In this document: one piece after another, positions 51,691 through 64,000 of the stretch
How the letters are laid out: every line of letters begins with the position of its first letter
How positions within the stretch are numbered: position 1 is the first letter of the stretch
Source of the DNA: Brachionus manjavacas
Lineage: Eukaryota > Rotifera > Eurotatoria > Ploima > Brachionidae
Reading direction: 5' to 3'
Assembly: GCA_019054805.1 (NCBI GenBank)
Contig: JAHQIY010000006.1
Span: 4,340,001 to 4,404,000 of the forward strand
Length of the DNA stretch: 64,000 bases
The notes under the pieces: model-generated
Told to the model about the DNA's origin: nothing
Databases searched by the model: none
The model's input: the letters and a program-made list of their open reading frames with translations, nothing else
Made by a program: the position numbers and the translations under genes

Positions 51691-51702
51691 ACTAGGCGCC
51701 AA
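51691..51702. promoter_or_regulatory. Conserved promoter-proximal motif ACTAGGCGCCAA, upstream of the first dve-like gene
   Basis: The 12-mer also occurs at 58616-58627 upstream of the paralog, 150-210 bp before each ATG. GGCGCCAA resembles an E2F-type site. GC-rich 12-mers are rare in this AT-rich background, so shared retention suggests function or incomplete divergence. Confidence 0.5.
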
Positions 51703-51852
51703 GTTTCAAGTTTATCTGTTCAAATGGCGCTCAATTACATCCTTAATAAAATTATCTAAATACCCACTTTATTTAGACTTAAAATGCCGTTCAATTGAAT
51801 TTTAATATTAGTCAAATTTTTCCAATTCCGAATCTAAATTCCAATAGCCAAC

Positions 51853-54198
51853 ATGAAATTGAATAATCTTAAGTTCTGGTCTAACACCAATTTGAAGAAA
51901 AAATACCGCAACATGTACTTTAAAAAGCGGACTGCACATTTGTTCAAAAATAGCAAGTTTCTCAATAGGTACTATTCCAAATTGAACCAAAACGCCAAAA
52001 ACCAATTCAATTATAAGCTACCAATTTTGACATGTATTGAACTTGTTCAAGGATCGAACCTGCCTGCCGGCACCGAGAGCAACCCAGTGCTTTACAATGA
52101 CTACCTTTTAATTTCCTCAAAGACCAAATACAAATACTTATTACGTACTCTATATGAACAAGTTAATTTGGACTCCAAAGATAATTATACAATTGAAGAT
52201 GGTATCTATTTTTTTTAAATAAATAAAAAAATTCTTATTTTATTTTTTTAGGGTTTTTACAAATAAAAAACTGGGAACCTGTAAGCTTAAACAGTATTAG
52301 TTCGATAAAGCAATGCTTCAAATTGGAAGCCAGAAATTTGGCTGATAAACAAGACCAGTGCGAGACCACCGATGTAAATAGCAAAGAAACTAATAACGGT
52401 GAGATAGAAAATACGGAAAATTGTCAGATAAATGAGTCATTAGACATTTGCTCAAGTCCTATGTCCCAAAATTTACACCAAAACGAAAAAAGTGCACCAA
52501 AAGCCAGTATCAGTGTATATGATATTTTGTCACATGTGGTCAGCTTTGCCACAATCAGGATAATGGTAAAGAGCAAAGACTCGGTAAATATGCAATCTCA
52601 AGCAATGGAAGATGATTCAAACCAAGAAAAAATATCGAATCTAGATAATGGGTCAGAATCCAATGATAATTTAGAAGACGACAAGGAAACTGGTGTCACA
52701 GATAGTCCAATTTTGAACACAGTGCCCAATTTTACCTCCATGTTGTATTCAAGTCCTCAATTTGCTAGCCTTCTTCCTCTCTTCAATTTGCCCATAATAA
52801 CCCAACTTCTTAATGGAATAAAAAGTCAGCAGGAAAAAAAAGATTTTACGAGTTTTTCCGAAGATTTAAATAGCGAATCTGATAATAATTTTAATCAACA
52901 GCCTCTAAATTTAAGCAAAGATGTGGCCAAAAATGTAAATAGTAAAAAAATGACTCAAAACTTAAGTGTTAGTACAAACAAAATTCAAAATAATATTGGA
53001 TTTGACAATGCTTCACCATCTCCGTCATTGTCCACCACTTCTTCTACTTCCTCATCGTCAAGCTGTTCCAAAAATTTAAAACAGACCGACTCGGCTCACA
53101 CTTTAAATTCCAAGTATAGCAAAGAGCTGATTGTTAATGAACAGCTAAAAAGTTTTCCTAGCCAAAGTCAAATCAAAGTGAGCTATGGCAATCGGCGCCA
53201 AAGAGAACGAACCACATTTGATCCGCAAGAAGAAATAACCCGATTGATGCAAGTGTTCGAAAGGACGCATCATCCGACACGATTTCAAATTGCGAACATT
53301 TGCGAGTTTTTGAATTCTCTTGGTTGCCGCAAGGACAAAAAACCCCTTGAGCCATACAATATTCAATATTGGTTCAAGAATGCTCGCGCTGCTCTGAGGC
53401 GAAAAGTTAAAGGCGATAGCCAAAATTCAAATTTTGAGTTAAACTCTAAAGTGGCCAACACAGTAAAAGATGATGAATTTTTGAACAAAGTTTTGAACAC
53501 AAGACCCTCATCGCATACACTTAGCTCCAAATTCACAGATAACAATGAACTCAATGGAGACACTTCGGACCAAAATTATGAAGATTCGAATTTGGATGAG
53601 GACGAAGTGAATGATGACGAAGAGGTAAATTTGAAAATTGAAAATTGTGATTCATATTATGAATATCAAAATTCTGAATCAGGTAGAAAATTTTAAATAA
53701 AAATTAAAGCTTTTTTTAACTTTTATTTTTAAAGAAAATGGATTCAATAAAAATAATGATAAGGAAAATCTAGAGAATATCGAGAACAGTACTTGCTATG
53801 AAGACTGTGAGTATCAGGATGACTTGAGTTATGACGGGGAGGAAAATAACCAGGAAATAGCTAATAACTCGGCTGGCAATTTAGGCATCAATGTGACTCC
53901 AGGCGCTAAAATTCGAAATCCATCAAATGGAAGCCGACGAAACCGAGTGTTCATAGATCCGATCAGTGAGGTGCCTATTTTGGAGCATTATTTTTCCATC
54001 GAGACCTATCCGGATCATTACTTAATTGAAAAAATTTGCGAAAATCTTAACAAAGGTGAGTACAGATACAAGTTTCCGAAGTTGGAGTCGAGAAATATTC
54101 AATTGTGGTTCAAGAATCATAGAGCCAAGCTCAAGAGGCTAAAAACGAATCCATCAAGTTCAAGTTTCAATCAAAATCAGTCTAATCCTGTGTCATAA
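51853..54198 (+). CDS. dve: Defective proventriculus/SATB-type protein with two homeodomains, paralog A
   Basis: Nuclear regulator of the SATB/Dve group (CMP/ULD domain plus divergent homeodomains). Three exons, 51853-52201, 52252-53682, 53735-54198; 2,244 nt, 747 residues. The ULD spans about 54-224: KLPILTCIELVQGSN, YNDYLLISSKTKYKYLLRTL, FLQIKNWEPVSLN, SISVYDILSHVVSFATIRIM. A conserved hydrophobic block (FTSMLYSSPQFASLLPLFNL) follows. PLNLS (334-338) resembles a CtBP-binding PxDLS motif. Homeodomain 1 (about 431-504) has RRQRERTTFDPQEEITRLMQ, the extended loop CRKDKKPLEP and IQYWFKNARAALRRK. Homeodomain 2 (about 661-730) has RRNRVFIDPISEVPILEHYF, GEYRYKFPKLE and IQLWFKNHRAKLKRLK. The roughly ten-residue insert before helix 3 is characteristic of Dve/SATB homeodomains. 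Acidic stretches lie between the homeodomains. Confidence 0.87.
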
Positions 54199-57100
54199 AT
54201 TTTAAAAAGTGATTGAAAATTTTACTCTTGCAAATTTTTTTTGATACATTTATCCTTCGAATCAATTTTATTTTTTAAATTAGTTTGAATTTTGTTATTA
54301 TATGATTTTACGATAATCGAATCTGTAAAATTTATTTGTTATGATATTCCAGTTGAAATAAGTTCAAGATGCGTAAACAAAATATTATTCCAAATTTATT
54401 CTAGTATCTTTTTTTTGTTGGTAATTTTTTCGTTCCAAATTGATATTCCTTAAAAATGTCTTGTTTTTTTGGTTTTGTTTATTTTGATTATTAAAAAAAA
54501 ATAATAAACCTTTTTATGAATATTTTTTTTAATTTTTATTTAAATTTTTCAATCTTTGATAAAATTGAGATATGGATCATTTTAAGATTTATATAATTTT
54601 TAACAGCGCCTTTTTAAATTGGCATTTTGGATTAAGTCTAATTGATAGTGTTTGATCAGAATCAGTTCAGATGTTATTTGATATTTTCTTATGTCTTAAA
54701 TAGGAAAATAAATTTTGGATTTTTGATAAGATTTATCAACTTTTTCAGCAATTTAGAGGTCTAAAAGACTGCAATACAAATTTTAAATTTGAAAATCTTC
54801 TTGTTTAAAAAATTATGTTTCCTTTAATTTAGATTTTTTTTTCGAAAAAAAAAATGAGCCTAAAATCTTAACTAGACTCTTATCAAATGATTAATTCATT
54901 AAAATTGACTAACAATTTTTGTATCAGGTATCGAATTCAAAAAACATTAAGGTAAAGTTGTGTAAGATCGAATTTTTACATATCCTAAATATTTATGTTG
55001 TTATTCTACAAATGCTTTTGAGTGATAAATCGAAAAATGACTCAATTAGTGTTTAATGTGATCTTTTATTTGTAATCAAAAAAGAAATAATTCGTGATTC
55101 ACTGGAACTAAAATCAATTCTAATTTAATAATTTTGCAATATTTTTTTAGTTTTTAATATTAAAAACTGTCATATGTTTTCATTTTTAATTAATTTAAAA
55201 TTTGCTAGATAATATTGGTTTTCGAAAAAACATTAAGTAGCTAGATCGATTTCAAAAAAATCTTGATTTTCTCTTTAGTCAACGAAAAGGCTATTCGAAT
55301 TAAAAACCAAAAAAAATTAAAAAGATAAAATTTGTCTAAAAAAGTTTAAAATATTTAAGGATAAAATAACAATTTTAAAATCTTCAAAGTAGAACTTAAC
55401 TGAATGAACTTTTTATGTAATTTTTCGCTGCAGATTCAATTTTTTGTCTTAATGTGATAGCTTCGATGAAATTTATGGTTTAATTTGTTCAAAAAATTTT
55501 GTAAGTTTTCATTGTATAATCTAATTAAAAAATATCTTATCAAATTACATTGCTTCAAAAACAATAAATCTTGAAAAAAACTTTTTCAGTTTTTTATAAA
55601 AAAAAACATAAATAACATAAATTTAGAATTAAATGAAATTTATATTTCAAAATTTTTTTTTTGGGCATTTTTTCAATCTATATATGTTTAGTTTGTCAAT
55701 CTATATATGTTTAGTTTGTGGAAACAAATATTTATCAAACAATTTGCTTATTTTATCTGAAATTTTTAAAAAAAAATTAATTAAGATTTTTAAAATTTTA
55801 ATAATTACTTTGTTGATTAAATTTTGAATCTTTATCTAATTTTTAACTAAAATTAAAATTCTAAGTATTTTAAACTAAAAATTAAATTGATACAAAATAC
55901 ATTCATTCAATTGCATTCTATTTTTATCAAGTGAAATTAATCCGGCAAACTTTTTGCAGAGTAAAAGATGCTGAACTGCTATAAAATTATCATCTTACCG
56001 AATTGATTGCTCAATTCCTTTTTTAGAATCATTAAGGTTTTCTTATACCGAGCTGAGTCAATTGAAAAGAATTTTACGTACCAAAAAATTAAAACCAAAA
56101 AAATCAATTTTCCTTATGTAAAAATCTATTGATGTATAAAATTTGGTGTGACGTTATTTTTCACAACGTTTAAAGGTAAATTTTTTAGTTTTAAAAATCT
56201 TCAAAGTGACTATCCCTTATTGATTCATCTAAGAATAAAAAAAACTGTAGAAATAATAAATTAGCCAAATATTTTATTAAAACTCATGTCAATTCATGCT
56301 TTTAAACTGACTAGCTTGGAATGCATAAGCTCGAATTCATTAGCTTTCCAATCAAGAAAGAATATTTGAAAAGTATAATATTGACGACAGTTTACACAAC
56401 TAGATCTTTTGATTCCTATTTTGATCAGAATTGAATTTAGATAAAATCTCTGTGATCAAAATGAAGGAATCTTGAATATTTTTTGACTTTAATCCGATAA
56501 TAATTTTTCGGACTTGAACATAAATCGCTATGAATTCGGATTTTTGAATATATTTTAGATTTAAATGTGCAATATGTGAACTCGAGTTTAAAATTTTGGA
56601 AAATGAGCTTTTTTTAAATTTTTAAAATCTCTGCTAATTACTTTGGCTAAAATATTTTTTGATCATTAAGAGCAGAATCAACAAGTAGATGAAATTAATA
56701 CATGGCAAAGCAAAGGAAAGAAAATTGAAACAAATTGTTTTTGTTGTGAGAGAGTTAGTGAAGCTTAAACTTTATTCTAAAACAGTGTTTTTCTAAGCTC
56801 GATTTCAAAAATATATAGATATATTGTCGCAAAACTTATATATTAATTAATGCTTAGATATTATTTGGAATGATAAATAGTTTCATTTTAAAGCTATATA
56901 TCCAAAGTTATTTTTTAAGATATGCTTTCTTTTTTACTTTTATTCCTAAGTATATTTAAGAAGCGAGCATGATTAATTTTTATGATCAAGAATCGAAAAA
57001 AAAGCCAGAAATAAGAACCATGTCTAATAAACCTAGTCTCTTTTCTTTAGTATCATTTATTTTTCTGATTCGTCTAAAGACTTTAATTAAATAGTTTGCC

Positions 57101-58615
57101 ATAATTTTGGCTAATGATTTTTTCAAGCAAAAAATTAATTAGTAATTCTTGAATTTTAATTTCAAAATTTTGTAAAAGTATACAATAGGAAATAGCTATT
57201 TGAAGTTAAAATTTTGGTTAATGAGTTAGAAAAAAGAACTTGAAACTAGATAATTTGGTTAAGCTCAAGCATTATCAAGTTGGGTAATTTAATTTGATGA
57301 AGATATTCGATTAGTGCTCGATTAATTCGACTGAAAATGTTCTATCAGTGAGAATTAAATTAAGAATTTACTTGACTCGATTTCATTTTATATGAAAAAT
57401 AATATCAAATAAAGCTTAAATGAATCAATGATCTAAATAAAGCATTATTTGGATTTTTTTTTAATTTTCAAATTTTTTTTAGAGATAAATGACTTTTGTC
57501 TTGTGGACTAAAAGTTTATTTATAATTGAAAATTATTATTTTCTTTGAAATTCAAAGTGAATTAAACAAAAGCTTAATGAAAAACTTTTTATTTTATTGC
57601 GTTATTGTTGGGCAACCCCGATATTAAAATGAGAATAATTGAGTCGGAATAGAATGGTGGTTATTATTTGTGGTAAAGTTTTGTAATTTTTGAAGCAAAA
57701 AATAAATCGGTATTTTAAACTCGAAATTAATTAAGTTTTTATAAAATCTCAGAGCTTTGGCCACGCCAAATTTAGACTCTCATTAGGAAATTTGATTTAT
57801 TATAAAAGGAACTTGTCATGGTTGTAGTTATCTCAAAATTAAAAATACTAAGGCCTCTACTCGAAATTTAAATTTTAATTAATTAGTTTTTGATTTATCA
57901 TTATTATTGCTATTAGTTTTAAACTTGGCTATATTTGATTTATTTTTAAATTTTTTTAAAAAAGGCTAAACTAAAAATTAAATTTATTTCTTCTTTTCCT
58001 AGAGTTTTCTATGTTTAAAATATCTGTCTTTGTATAATAACAATAATAACAAAATCAAAGGTATAAAAAAGAAAAGTATTTTTTTATACTTTGTTAAATA
58101 ATGAAAATACTTTCTCAATTTCGAAATTTAAATAAAGACAGATTTGGAAAAGCAAGCATATCTTTGGTACGTTTGGCAAATTGCTCAGCTAAACATTGGA
58201 AATATTTTGTGATTATCAAATAGTTATTCGAAGCGAGTTATTTAGATTCTGTGAGGTAAAAATTAAATCTCAAATGGAGCATTTAATTAGCAAAAATAAT
58301 GATAATTTTAAAATGGTTCTGGTAGTTGGATATGCAGGTAAATAGATATGTTTGATTGAAAGCTAAATAGATAAATAATCAAGATGATCAAAGTGTTTAT
58401 TCAAAATTTTTTAACCAAAATCTTTCAGATTTTATTGCTTAAAGCAAAAACTGGATCTGCTTGTTTATGATTTCATTCTTTCTTTAGCTTGTTTTGTTGT
58501 CATTTTTAATTTTTTTATTTCACTAAAATTTATAATCTGCGCCAAAAAAAATATATTTCGTTTTTATTAAATAAAAAATCCCCAATCCATAAAATCGAAT
58601 CCTGATCAATTAATT
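54199..58615. other. Intergenic region between the dve-like paralogs
   Basis: 4.4 kb without coding signal. A 17-bp word (TCAATCTATATATGTTTA) is repeated in tandem at 55674-55712. AATAAA occurs at about 54502 as a possible end signal for paralog A. Regulatory DNA for paralog B is expected here. Confidence 0.45.
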
Positions 58616-58627
58616 ACTAGGCGCCAA
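58616..58627. promoter_or_regulatory. Conserved promoter-proximal motif ACTAGGCGCCAA, upstream of the second dve-like gene
   Basis: Exact copy of 51691-51702 at a similar distance (about 200 bp) before the start codon. Confidence 0.5.
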
Positions 58628-58824
58628 AACATTCTATAAACCAAATTTATCTTTCTAAAGTTGAAGTAAAAAACTGTTCATCTTTACTCTTGCAATCACT
58701 GTCCAAAATTAAACACCATTTTTTTTCTTTAAGATTAAAAATTTAAAATGATAACAATTTTTTGAGTATAAATTAAAACCTAATAGCTTATCATTACCAG
58801 TCTAATTTACTAAAAACATTCGAC

Positions 58825-61160
58825 ATGAAGTTCAATTCAACCTGTAAATCAAAGACAAATCAACGAAAAATGTATTTTAAACGACGCAATGCCCATTTGT
58901 TCAAACACAAGTTCAATCATTCCAGGTTGCACTTCACAGCACATTCCAAACCAATCTACAAACTGCCAATTCTAACTTCCATAGAATTAATTGACTTTTC
59001 TTCAGACGATTTAATCAACCCTAAAATCGGCATATCTTCCAGCAATTCCATTTTGTTCAACGATTACTTACTGGTCTCAGCAAAAACTAAATATAAGTAC
59101 CTTCTATGCACTCTGTTTGACCAAGTCAATCTAAACTACAAAGAAAATTATCTCATTGTAGATGGTAAACAAATAAAAAAAGATTGGAAACGTTTTTTAA
59201 AAAGCTTATTTTTAAGGTTATGTAAAACTTGGAGATTGGGAACCAATTTCTTTGAATAACATTATCTCAATAAATCAATGTTTAGATAAGTTTTGTGACA
59301 ACGAAGTCAAAATCATGTCTAAAAAATCTAAATTGGACACAAAACATGCGGACTCTGTGTCCGTATATGACGTCCTTAAGCAAGTAATTAGCTTGATTTC
59401 GATAAATATTAGAGTTAAAACTAAGTAATTTTATCAGAATTAAAAAAAAATAATGATTAATTGTATTTTATTACTGGCAGAAAAGGAGATGATTTTGGCG
59501 ATTGTAAAATAGGTTGTATAGAAACTAGTGCCAAGAACCAAATATGCAAAAAATTACAGGATTTAAATGACGATGATGATGATGATGAAAATTTTGAGCG
59601 TTCAGACGATTATCACGAAAGCACTGAGCAGCGAGAGTGTACTTTCACCGAAGTGACAAATGAAGATGAGCTTCAACACGACAATAATATCGAGGATCAA
59701 GAGGATCACGAGGTTGCATCAGATTCCAATGCTCAGTACTTGAACAATTTAGGTCTAAGTTCAAAATTTCCCAACATATCTCCAAATTTAGCAGCTCTAC
59801 TTTACACTAATCCTCATTTGGCAAATCTTTTTTCCATGTTTAACTTTCCAATTTTGAGTCAGTATTTGAATGGCTTCAAAAAGCCCGACCATCAGACAGA
59901 ATTTTCTAGTATTCTAAACAAACAAAATTCAAACTCAAAACATTCTTCTTCTAATCTATCGATTGAAACCCGGCTATTGAACAATTTAAATGAATCTCAC
60001 AATTCAAATAACTATGCATCCCCTTCATCTAGCTACTCTTCAGCCTCTTCTACATCTTCAGCATCTTCTTATAAGCACAATCAGTGTCAAAATATGACCA
60101 AATTGGCACACAACGAAGACAATTTTTCTTTTCAAAGCTCACATCTTGATCAACTTCAAAAGCAGTTTCAACAAGAGAGCAGTTTAGGTCAAAATTTTGC
60201 CAAAGAGAAAAAACAGCGAGAAAGAACCACCTTTGATCCTCATGAAGAGATAAGTCGTTTGATGCAAATATTCGAGCAAACCCATCATCCAAGTCGATAC
60301 CAAATTGCCAGTATTTGTGATTCACTGAATTCGCTGGCTTGTCGCAAAGACAAAAAACCCCTCGAACCTTACAATATTCAGTATTGGTTCAAGAACGCTC
60401 GAGCCGCTTTAAGACGAAAGAGCAAAAGTGACAATTCAAGTCAGAGCAAAAATGGCATTCCAAATGATCTGGGCTCAAATGAAGACTCAAAGAACTCATT
60501 TGATGATTTTGACGAAACTAATTTGGACAAAGTTGAGAGTTGTTTTTTAAATCAAAAAGGTTTGTTTTTTAATTACATAACTAATAAATAAACAAAAATC
60601 ATTTAAAATTCATTATCAAAGGAGTCAAGCATGAAAAAAGTGATCAAAATGTAAATAAAATAAATTATGACTATCAAAACGAAGAAGCTAGTACAAAAAT
60701 TTTGGACACAAACCATAATCGTGTTAATCACCTTCATAAGAATGTCTCTACCAACTCTCTTAGTGCACCAAAAAGTAATGGAAGCCGACGCAACCGAGTG
60801 TTTATAGATCCGATTAGTGAAGTGCCCATTTTGGAACACTATTTTTCTATTGAAACATATCCAGATCACTACTTGATTGAGAAGATATGTGATATACTTA
60901 ACAAAGGAGAATATCGTTACAAATTTCCAAAATTGGAAGCTAGAAATATTCAGCTGTGGTTCAAAAATCATCGAGCTAAGCTTAAAAGATTGAAAACTGC
61001 AGCTTCTGAATCGAGTATAGCAGATGTGAACCATGCCAGTAAGTCTAAATTATGCTCAGAAAAAGAAGAAGGTGATAGTGGCGAAATTTTCGAAGATTAT
61101 GATTATGGAGACTATGAAAGTGAAGATAATGGACAAAACTCACAAACCATTTCAAATTAA
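58825..61160 (+). CDS. dve: Defective proventriculus/SATB-type protein with two homeodomains, paralog B
   Basis: Tandem duplicate of the gene at 51853. Four exons, 58825-59164, 59217-59424, 59481-60559, 60622-61160; 2,166 nt, 721 residues. ULD: YKLPILTSIELIDFS, FNDYLLVSAKTKYKYLLCTL, YVKLGDWEPISLN, SVSVYDVLKQVISLISINIR. An aspartate run follows intron 2. The hydrophobic block is LAALLYTNPHLANLFSMFNF. Homeodomain 1 (about 426-498): KQRERTTFDPHEEISRLMQI, CRKDKKPLEP, IQYWFKNARAALRRK. Homeodomain 2 (about 598-667) differs from paralog A at about three positions. Introns 1 and 3 sit at the same codons as introns 1 and 2 of paralog A; intron 2 (59425-59480) has no counterpart. No PLNLS motif is present. 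The C-terminus is acidic (GDYESEDN). Confidence 0.87.
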
Positions 61161-61479
61161 TTTTTTTCTCTAGTTATAAGCTCAATGAAAGATATATTTT
61201 TTTTATAAATTATTAACGAAAGTATTAATTATATTTAATTGTATTTCTTTTGTTGAAATTTTAAAAAAATTGTTTTAATCGCAATTATATTTTTTTACGA
61301 ATTTTTTTACATTTACATTTTTTATAAATTAAATAAAAACTTTAAAAGATGTTTTTTTTTAAGGATAAAAAAATTTGAATTGTTAAGTTGATTTTCAGAA
61401 ACATTCATTTTTAAATACGAAATAACACAAATAATTTATCTCTTACAAAATAAATAAATATAAATAAAAAAAATATAAT
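61161..61479. other. 3' flank of dve paralog B
   Basis: AT-rich, with AAATAAAAAC at about 61330 as a possible polyadenylation region. No other feature. Confidence 0.4.
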
Positions 61480-61925
61480 TTGGGTGGATACCCTGGGCAG
61501 TTCCGAAAGACGATAGCCTTCTTTTCAGCCCCATGTTAGGAAAGTGTTCACGAAATTTTTATATATTGAAAAGTTGGAAAAAATAAAAATTGAGTTTCTA
61601 CTTTAAATTATAAACTGAAATTGTCAATTAACCAGAAGAGAAAAAAAAAAAAAAAAAAAGATTGAGTTAGTCGATTTTATCAAAAATAGTTAGAAAGCGG
61701 TTAGTTGTTGTGCTTCTTGGACTTTTCAGATATTCGCCTATCTCTTGCGCTATAATGTCTTGCTTTTTTTTCGCGTGGATAAATCTGAGGAACAGCTCGT
61801 TGGCTCTTTTTTCTACCATGTCTAACTTTAGGACTTTGTGGATCGTCGCGATACTCGTCTTAAACGGGAATTTTTTTATTATTTTAAGGATTTTATTTTG
61901 TATTTTCTGTAGTTTGGTCAAGATT
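61480..61925 (-). pseudogene. LINE C-terminal and 3'UTR relic
   Basis: The minus strand from 61921 encodes TKLQKIQNKILKIIKKFPFK, TIHKVLKLDMVEKRANELFL and RFLTIFDKID, the post-RT segment of Jockey-like elements (LQKIQNKILR...P..T....IH). It is followed by a 20-base A/T homopolymer (61640-61659) and a GC-rich stretch (61480-61550) that may be its 3'UTR. It lacks RT and endonuclease domains. Confidence 0.65.
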
Positions 61926-63889
61926 TTTTGGGTGCCTGACTGGAGAATGATAAATGATATTTTTAATTCTTACAAAATAAATAGCTAAAATATAAAGATT
62001 GTTTTTTTAGAAAATTATCATACAAAAGTTTTTAATTAAATAAAAGATCCCATTCACAACATGGTACAAAATTAAGAATTCAAAATAAATTTTTCTCAAT
62101 TTGGCATTTAATTGTGATTCTAGAGCTATTTTCTTTTTATTCGTGTTTTTAATTTTGGCACTTAAGATTATTAATCTTAATAATTAATTGATATTTTTTT
62201 ATTTAATTTTGATGAGTAAAATTTTGAAATGCTGGATGAGGTAAAAACAAAAACACCAATAAACTTTGCCAAAAAAAATAAACAAAAAAGCTTCACAAGT
62301 TTTTGAACAAAAATTTATTCAATTTTTAAAATGGTTCTGAGTAATTAGACTCCTTTTATTATTAATTATTAAATTTTAAATAAACCTCATAAAGATAAAT
62401 ATTAGATCTAAAGAGATAAAGAGAATTGTGTAATGCCAAGTGACAATTTTAATTGTATTCTATAATTATGATTTTTAATTAAATCAAAAATCACAATCAA
62501 GATTTCAGAAAGTATGAAATCAAAACCATAATTAATAAGTTTCTAATAAATGACTCATTTTTGATAACTCCAAATTTAAAAGCTATTTTTTTTGTCTTGT
62601 AATATTTTTATTACAATTATTATTTTAAATATAAAATCACACTTGCGTCGTCGATGAACCGAAAAAAGATATTTGAATTTCAATAAAAAATAAAAATTCT
62701 TAAAGTATATAAATTTGAGAGCATTTTTTAATTTCAAGATTAATGAACAGCTTAATGTCTAATAATAGGAGTTCAATAATAGAATAACTTACTCATCAAA
62801 TCAAATAATTCAAATTATGCAGTTTAATCTGTAAAAATTAAATTTTGAGAAAATTTATAGCATAAATGTTAAAAACTTCAATATTTATCTTGTTATCTCA
62901 TTAATTCATTTATCTTAAATATAATTATTCAAAATTTTATAAATCTTGAGTAATTTTTATTAAAATTTTTTTAAATTCTAGAGATAACTATTAATATGCT
63001 CTTGAAATAATCTTTAAAATAGGTTGAAAGTGTTCTAAATCAATTTTAATTTTTGAAAAAAATGGCAACGATTGAATCAGGAAGTTTTAAAACTAAAATC
63101 TGTTATGAAATGAAATTGTGTAATTCAATAATTTTGGTAAATTTGATCCATCCGGCTAAATTTAATTTACTCGAATAGAAGAAGATATAAATTATTTCTG
63201 AAAATTCTTAACAATTTTTATAACTTGCTCTGATGCATTTTCCATTTCATTAAAAAGCTTTGTAATCAAAGCGAATAGTGATGTCTTTAATTCAAAGAAT
63301 TACATGGAGGTGAACATTTTAGTTAAAATTTCCGACTTGAAATATTTGTATTGTTTAATTTAACCCTAAAAGCACTAAGCATTTTTCGTATTCATTTTAA
63401 ATCGAAAATATTTAAAAAATGTTATTTTACAGAAGAAAAACTTATTTTGAAAAAAATTTAAAATCTACTTAATTCAAAAAGATTTATTTGAAAAATCTGT
63501 TCAAATGATATGAAGATTAAAATTTTTGGATTAAATAGTCTTTTTGACTCGTTTAGTGTTTATAGTGTAAAATAGAATTTTACCTTTTTTAAAATTCTAA
63601 TTTTTTAACATTTCCAATAATTAAAATTGCTTTCTTATTTCCTTTGAAATGATCCCAAGCGTATTTTGCATTTAACTTAAATAAAAATCTGATTCAGTAA
63701 CAACTTGTATTGTTTAGCCGACCTTTAGCGTCAGTTTTACATTCATTAGGCCATCTGAGACTAAATAGAACTTTATTTGAATAACTTATCTTTTCAAAAA
63801 CTACTAAATTAATTATTAAAATCAAGTTAAATCACTTCATTTTTTTTGACCCTTTTTTCAGAGAATAATTTATCAATATCAGATTTTTC
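61926..63889. other. Intergenic, no feature seen
   Basis: AT-rich, no coding or RNA-like signal. Confidence 0.45.
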
Positions 63890-64000
63890 CAGAGTTGTTT
63901 AAAAGTCACAAGTCTCAAGTCAAGTCAAAGTCAAGACTTTTTTTTTTTTTTTTCAAAAGTCCCACCAAAGACTTTTAAATTTTTTTTTCAAAAAAAAGTC
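63890..64000. mobile_element. hAT-type MITE with AAGTC repeats, cut by the window end
   Basis: Begins CAGAGTTGTTTAAAAGTC and continues with CAAGTCTCAAGTCAAGTC, closely matching the element at 20220-20353. The right end and its target duplication lie beyond the window; the left 8-bp flank would be GATTTTTC (63882-63889). Confidence 0.7.

Noticed and set aside
53145-53423. Minus-strand open frames across dve homeodomain 1
   Set aside because: Shadows of the real coding exon; the plus strand shows clear homeodomain conservation.
61710-61988. Plus-strand hydrophobic open frame
   Set aside because: Antisense of the LINE C-terminal relic on the minus strand.

Overview
This window looks like nuclear DNA of a small invertebrate with a very AT-rich genome (about three quarters A+T by eye). 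It contains seven intron-containing genes with metazoan domain content: a type II phosphatidylinositol 4-kinase, an Ig-superfamily adhesion protein, a BEN-domain protein, an NK3/bagpipe homeobox gene, the ubiquitin-activating enzyme UBA1, and two tandem dve/SATB-type double-homeobox genes. Most introns are only 46-66 bp, and about two thirds of those I could place end in AAG. Compact introns, low GC and jockey/CR1-like elements ending in (CTA)n would fit a monogonont rotifer such as Brachionus, but that assignment is an inference.

Layout. 1-5645: intergenic, with one 5'-truncated LINE (2043-2461) in a perfect 10-bp target duplication. 5646-7976 (-): PI4K2. 8814-13696: a nest of dead elements, in which a Merlin/IS1595-like transposase is split by a LINE whose 3' end is a hairpin, and that LINE is split by a second LINE ending in (CTA)n. 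14810-17459 (-): three-Ig protein. 17460-23060: intergenic, with a reverse transcriptase scrap, a hAT-type MITE, a MULE-like remnant and a pair of 105-bp direct repeats. 23061-27624: a complete 4,564-bp Tc1/mariner-type element with terminal inverted repeats of about 190-200 bp and TA at both ends. It carries two tail-to-tail, intron-containing genes: a Tudor/chromo-barrel-like plus BEN-domain gene (+) and a DD34E transposase (-). 27785-29038: LINE copies and a foldback. 30975-32497 (-): NK3/bagpipe. 32498-41370: intergenic with LINE relics. 41371-44887 (+): UBA1 in ten exons. 44888-51852: a 7-kb gene-free stretch. 51853-54198 and 58825-61160 (+): the two dve-like paralogs, 4.6 kb apart. 61161-64000: a LINE relic and the start of a second hAT-type MITE.

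How the genes relate. The housekeeping genes (PI4K2, UBA1) and the developmental regulators (NK3, dve pair) are independent transcription units. The dve pair is a local duplication: order of domains, two exon junctions and a promoter motif containing GGCGCCAA are shared, but one intron differs. The most novel feature is the Tc1/mariner element at 23061-27624. Its passenger gene reads through seven exons without a stop and predicts a 457-residue chromatin-type protein.

Gene models were built by hand from reading-frame continuity, GT-AG signals and remembered family conservation. All spliced coding lengths given are divisible by three, except the transposase, which has a frame break near its N-terminus.
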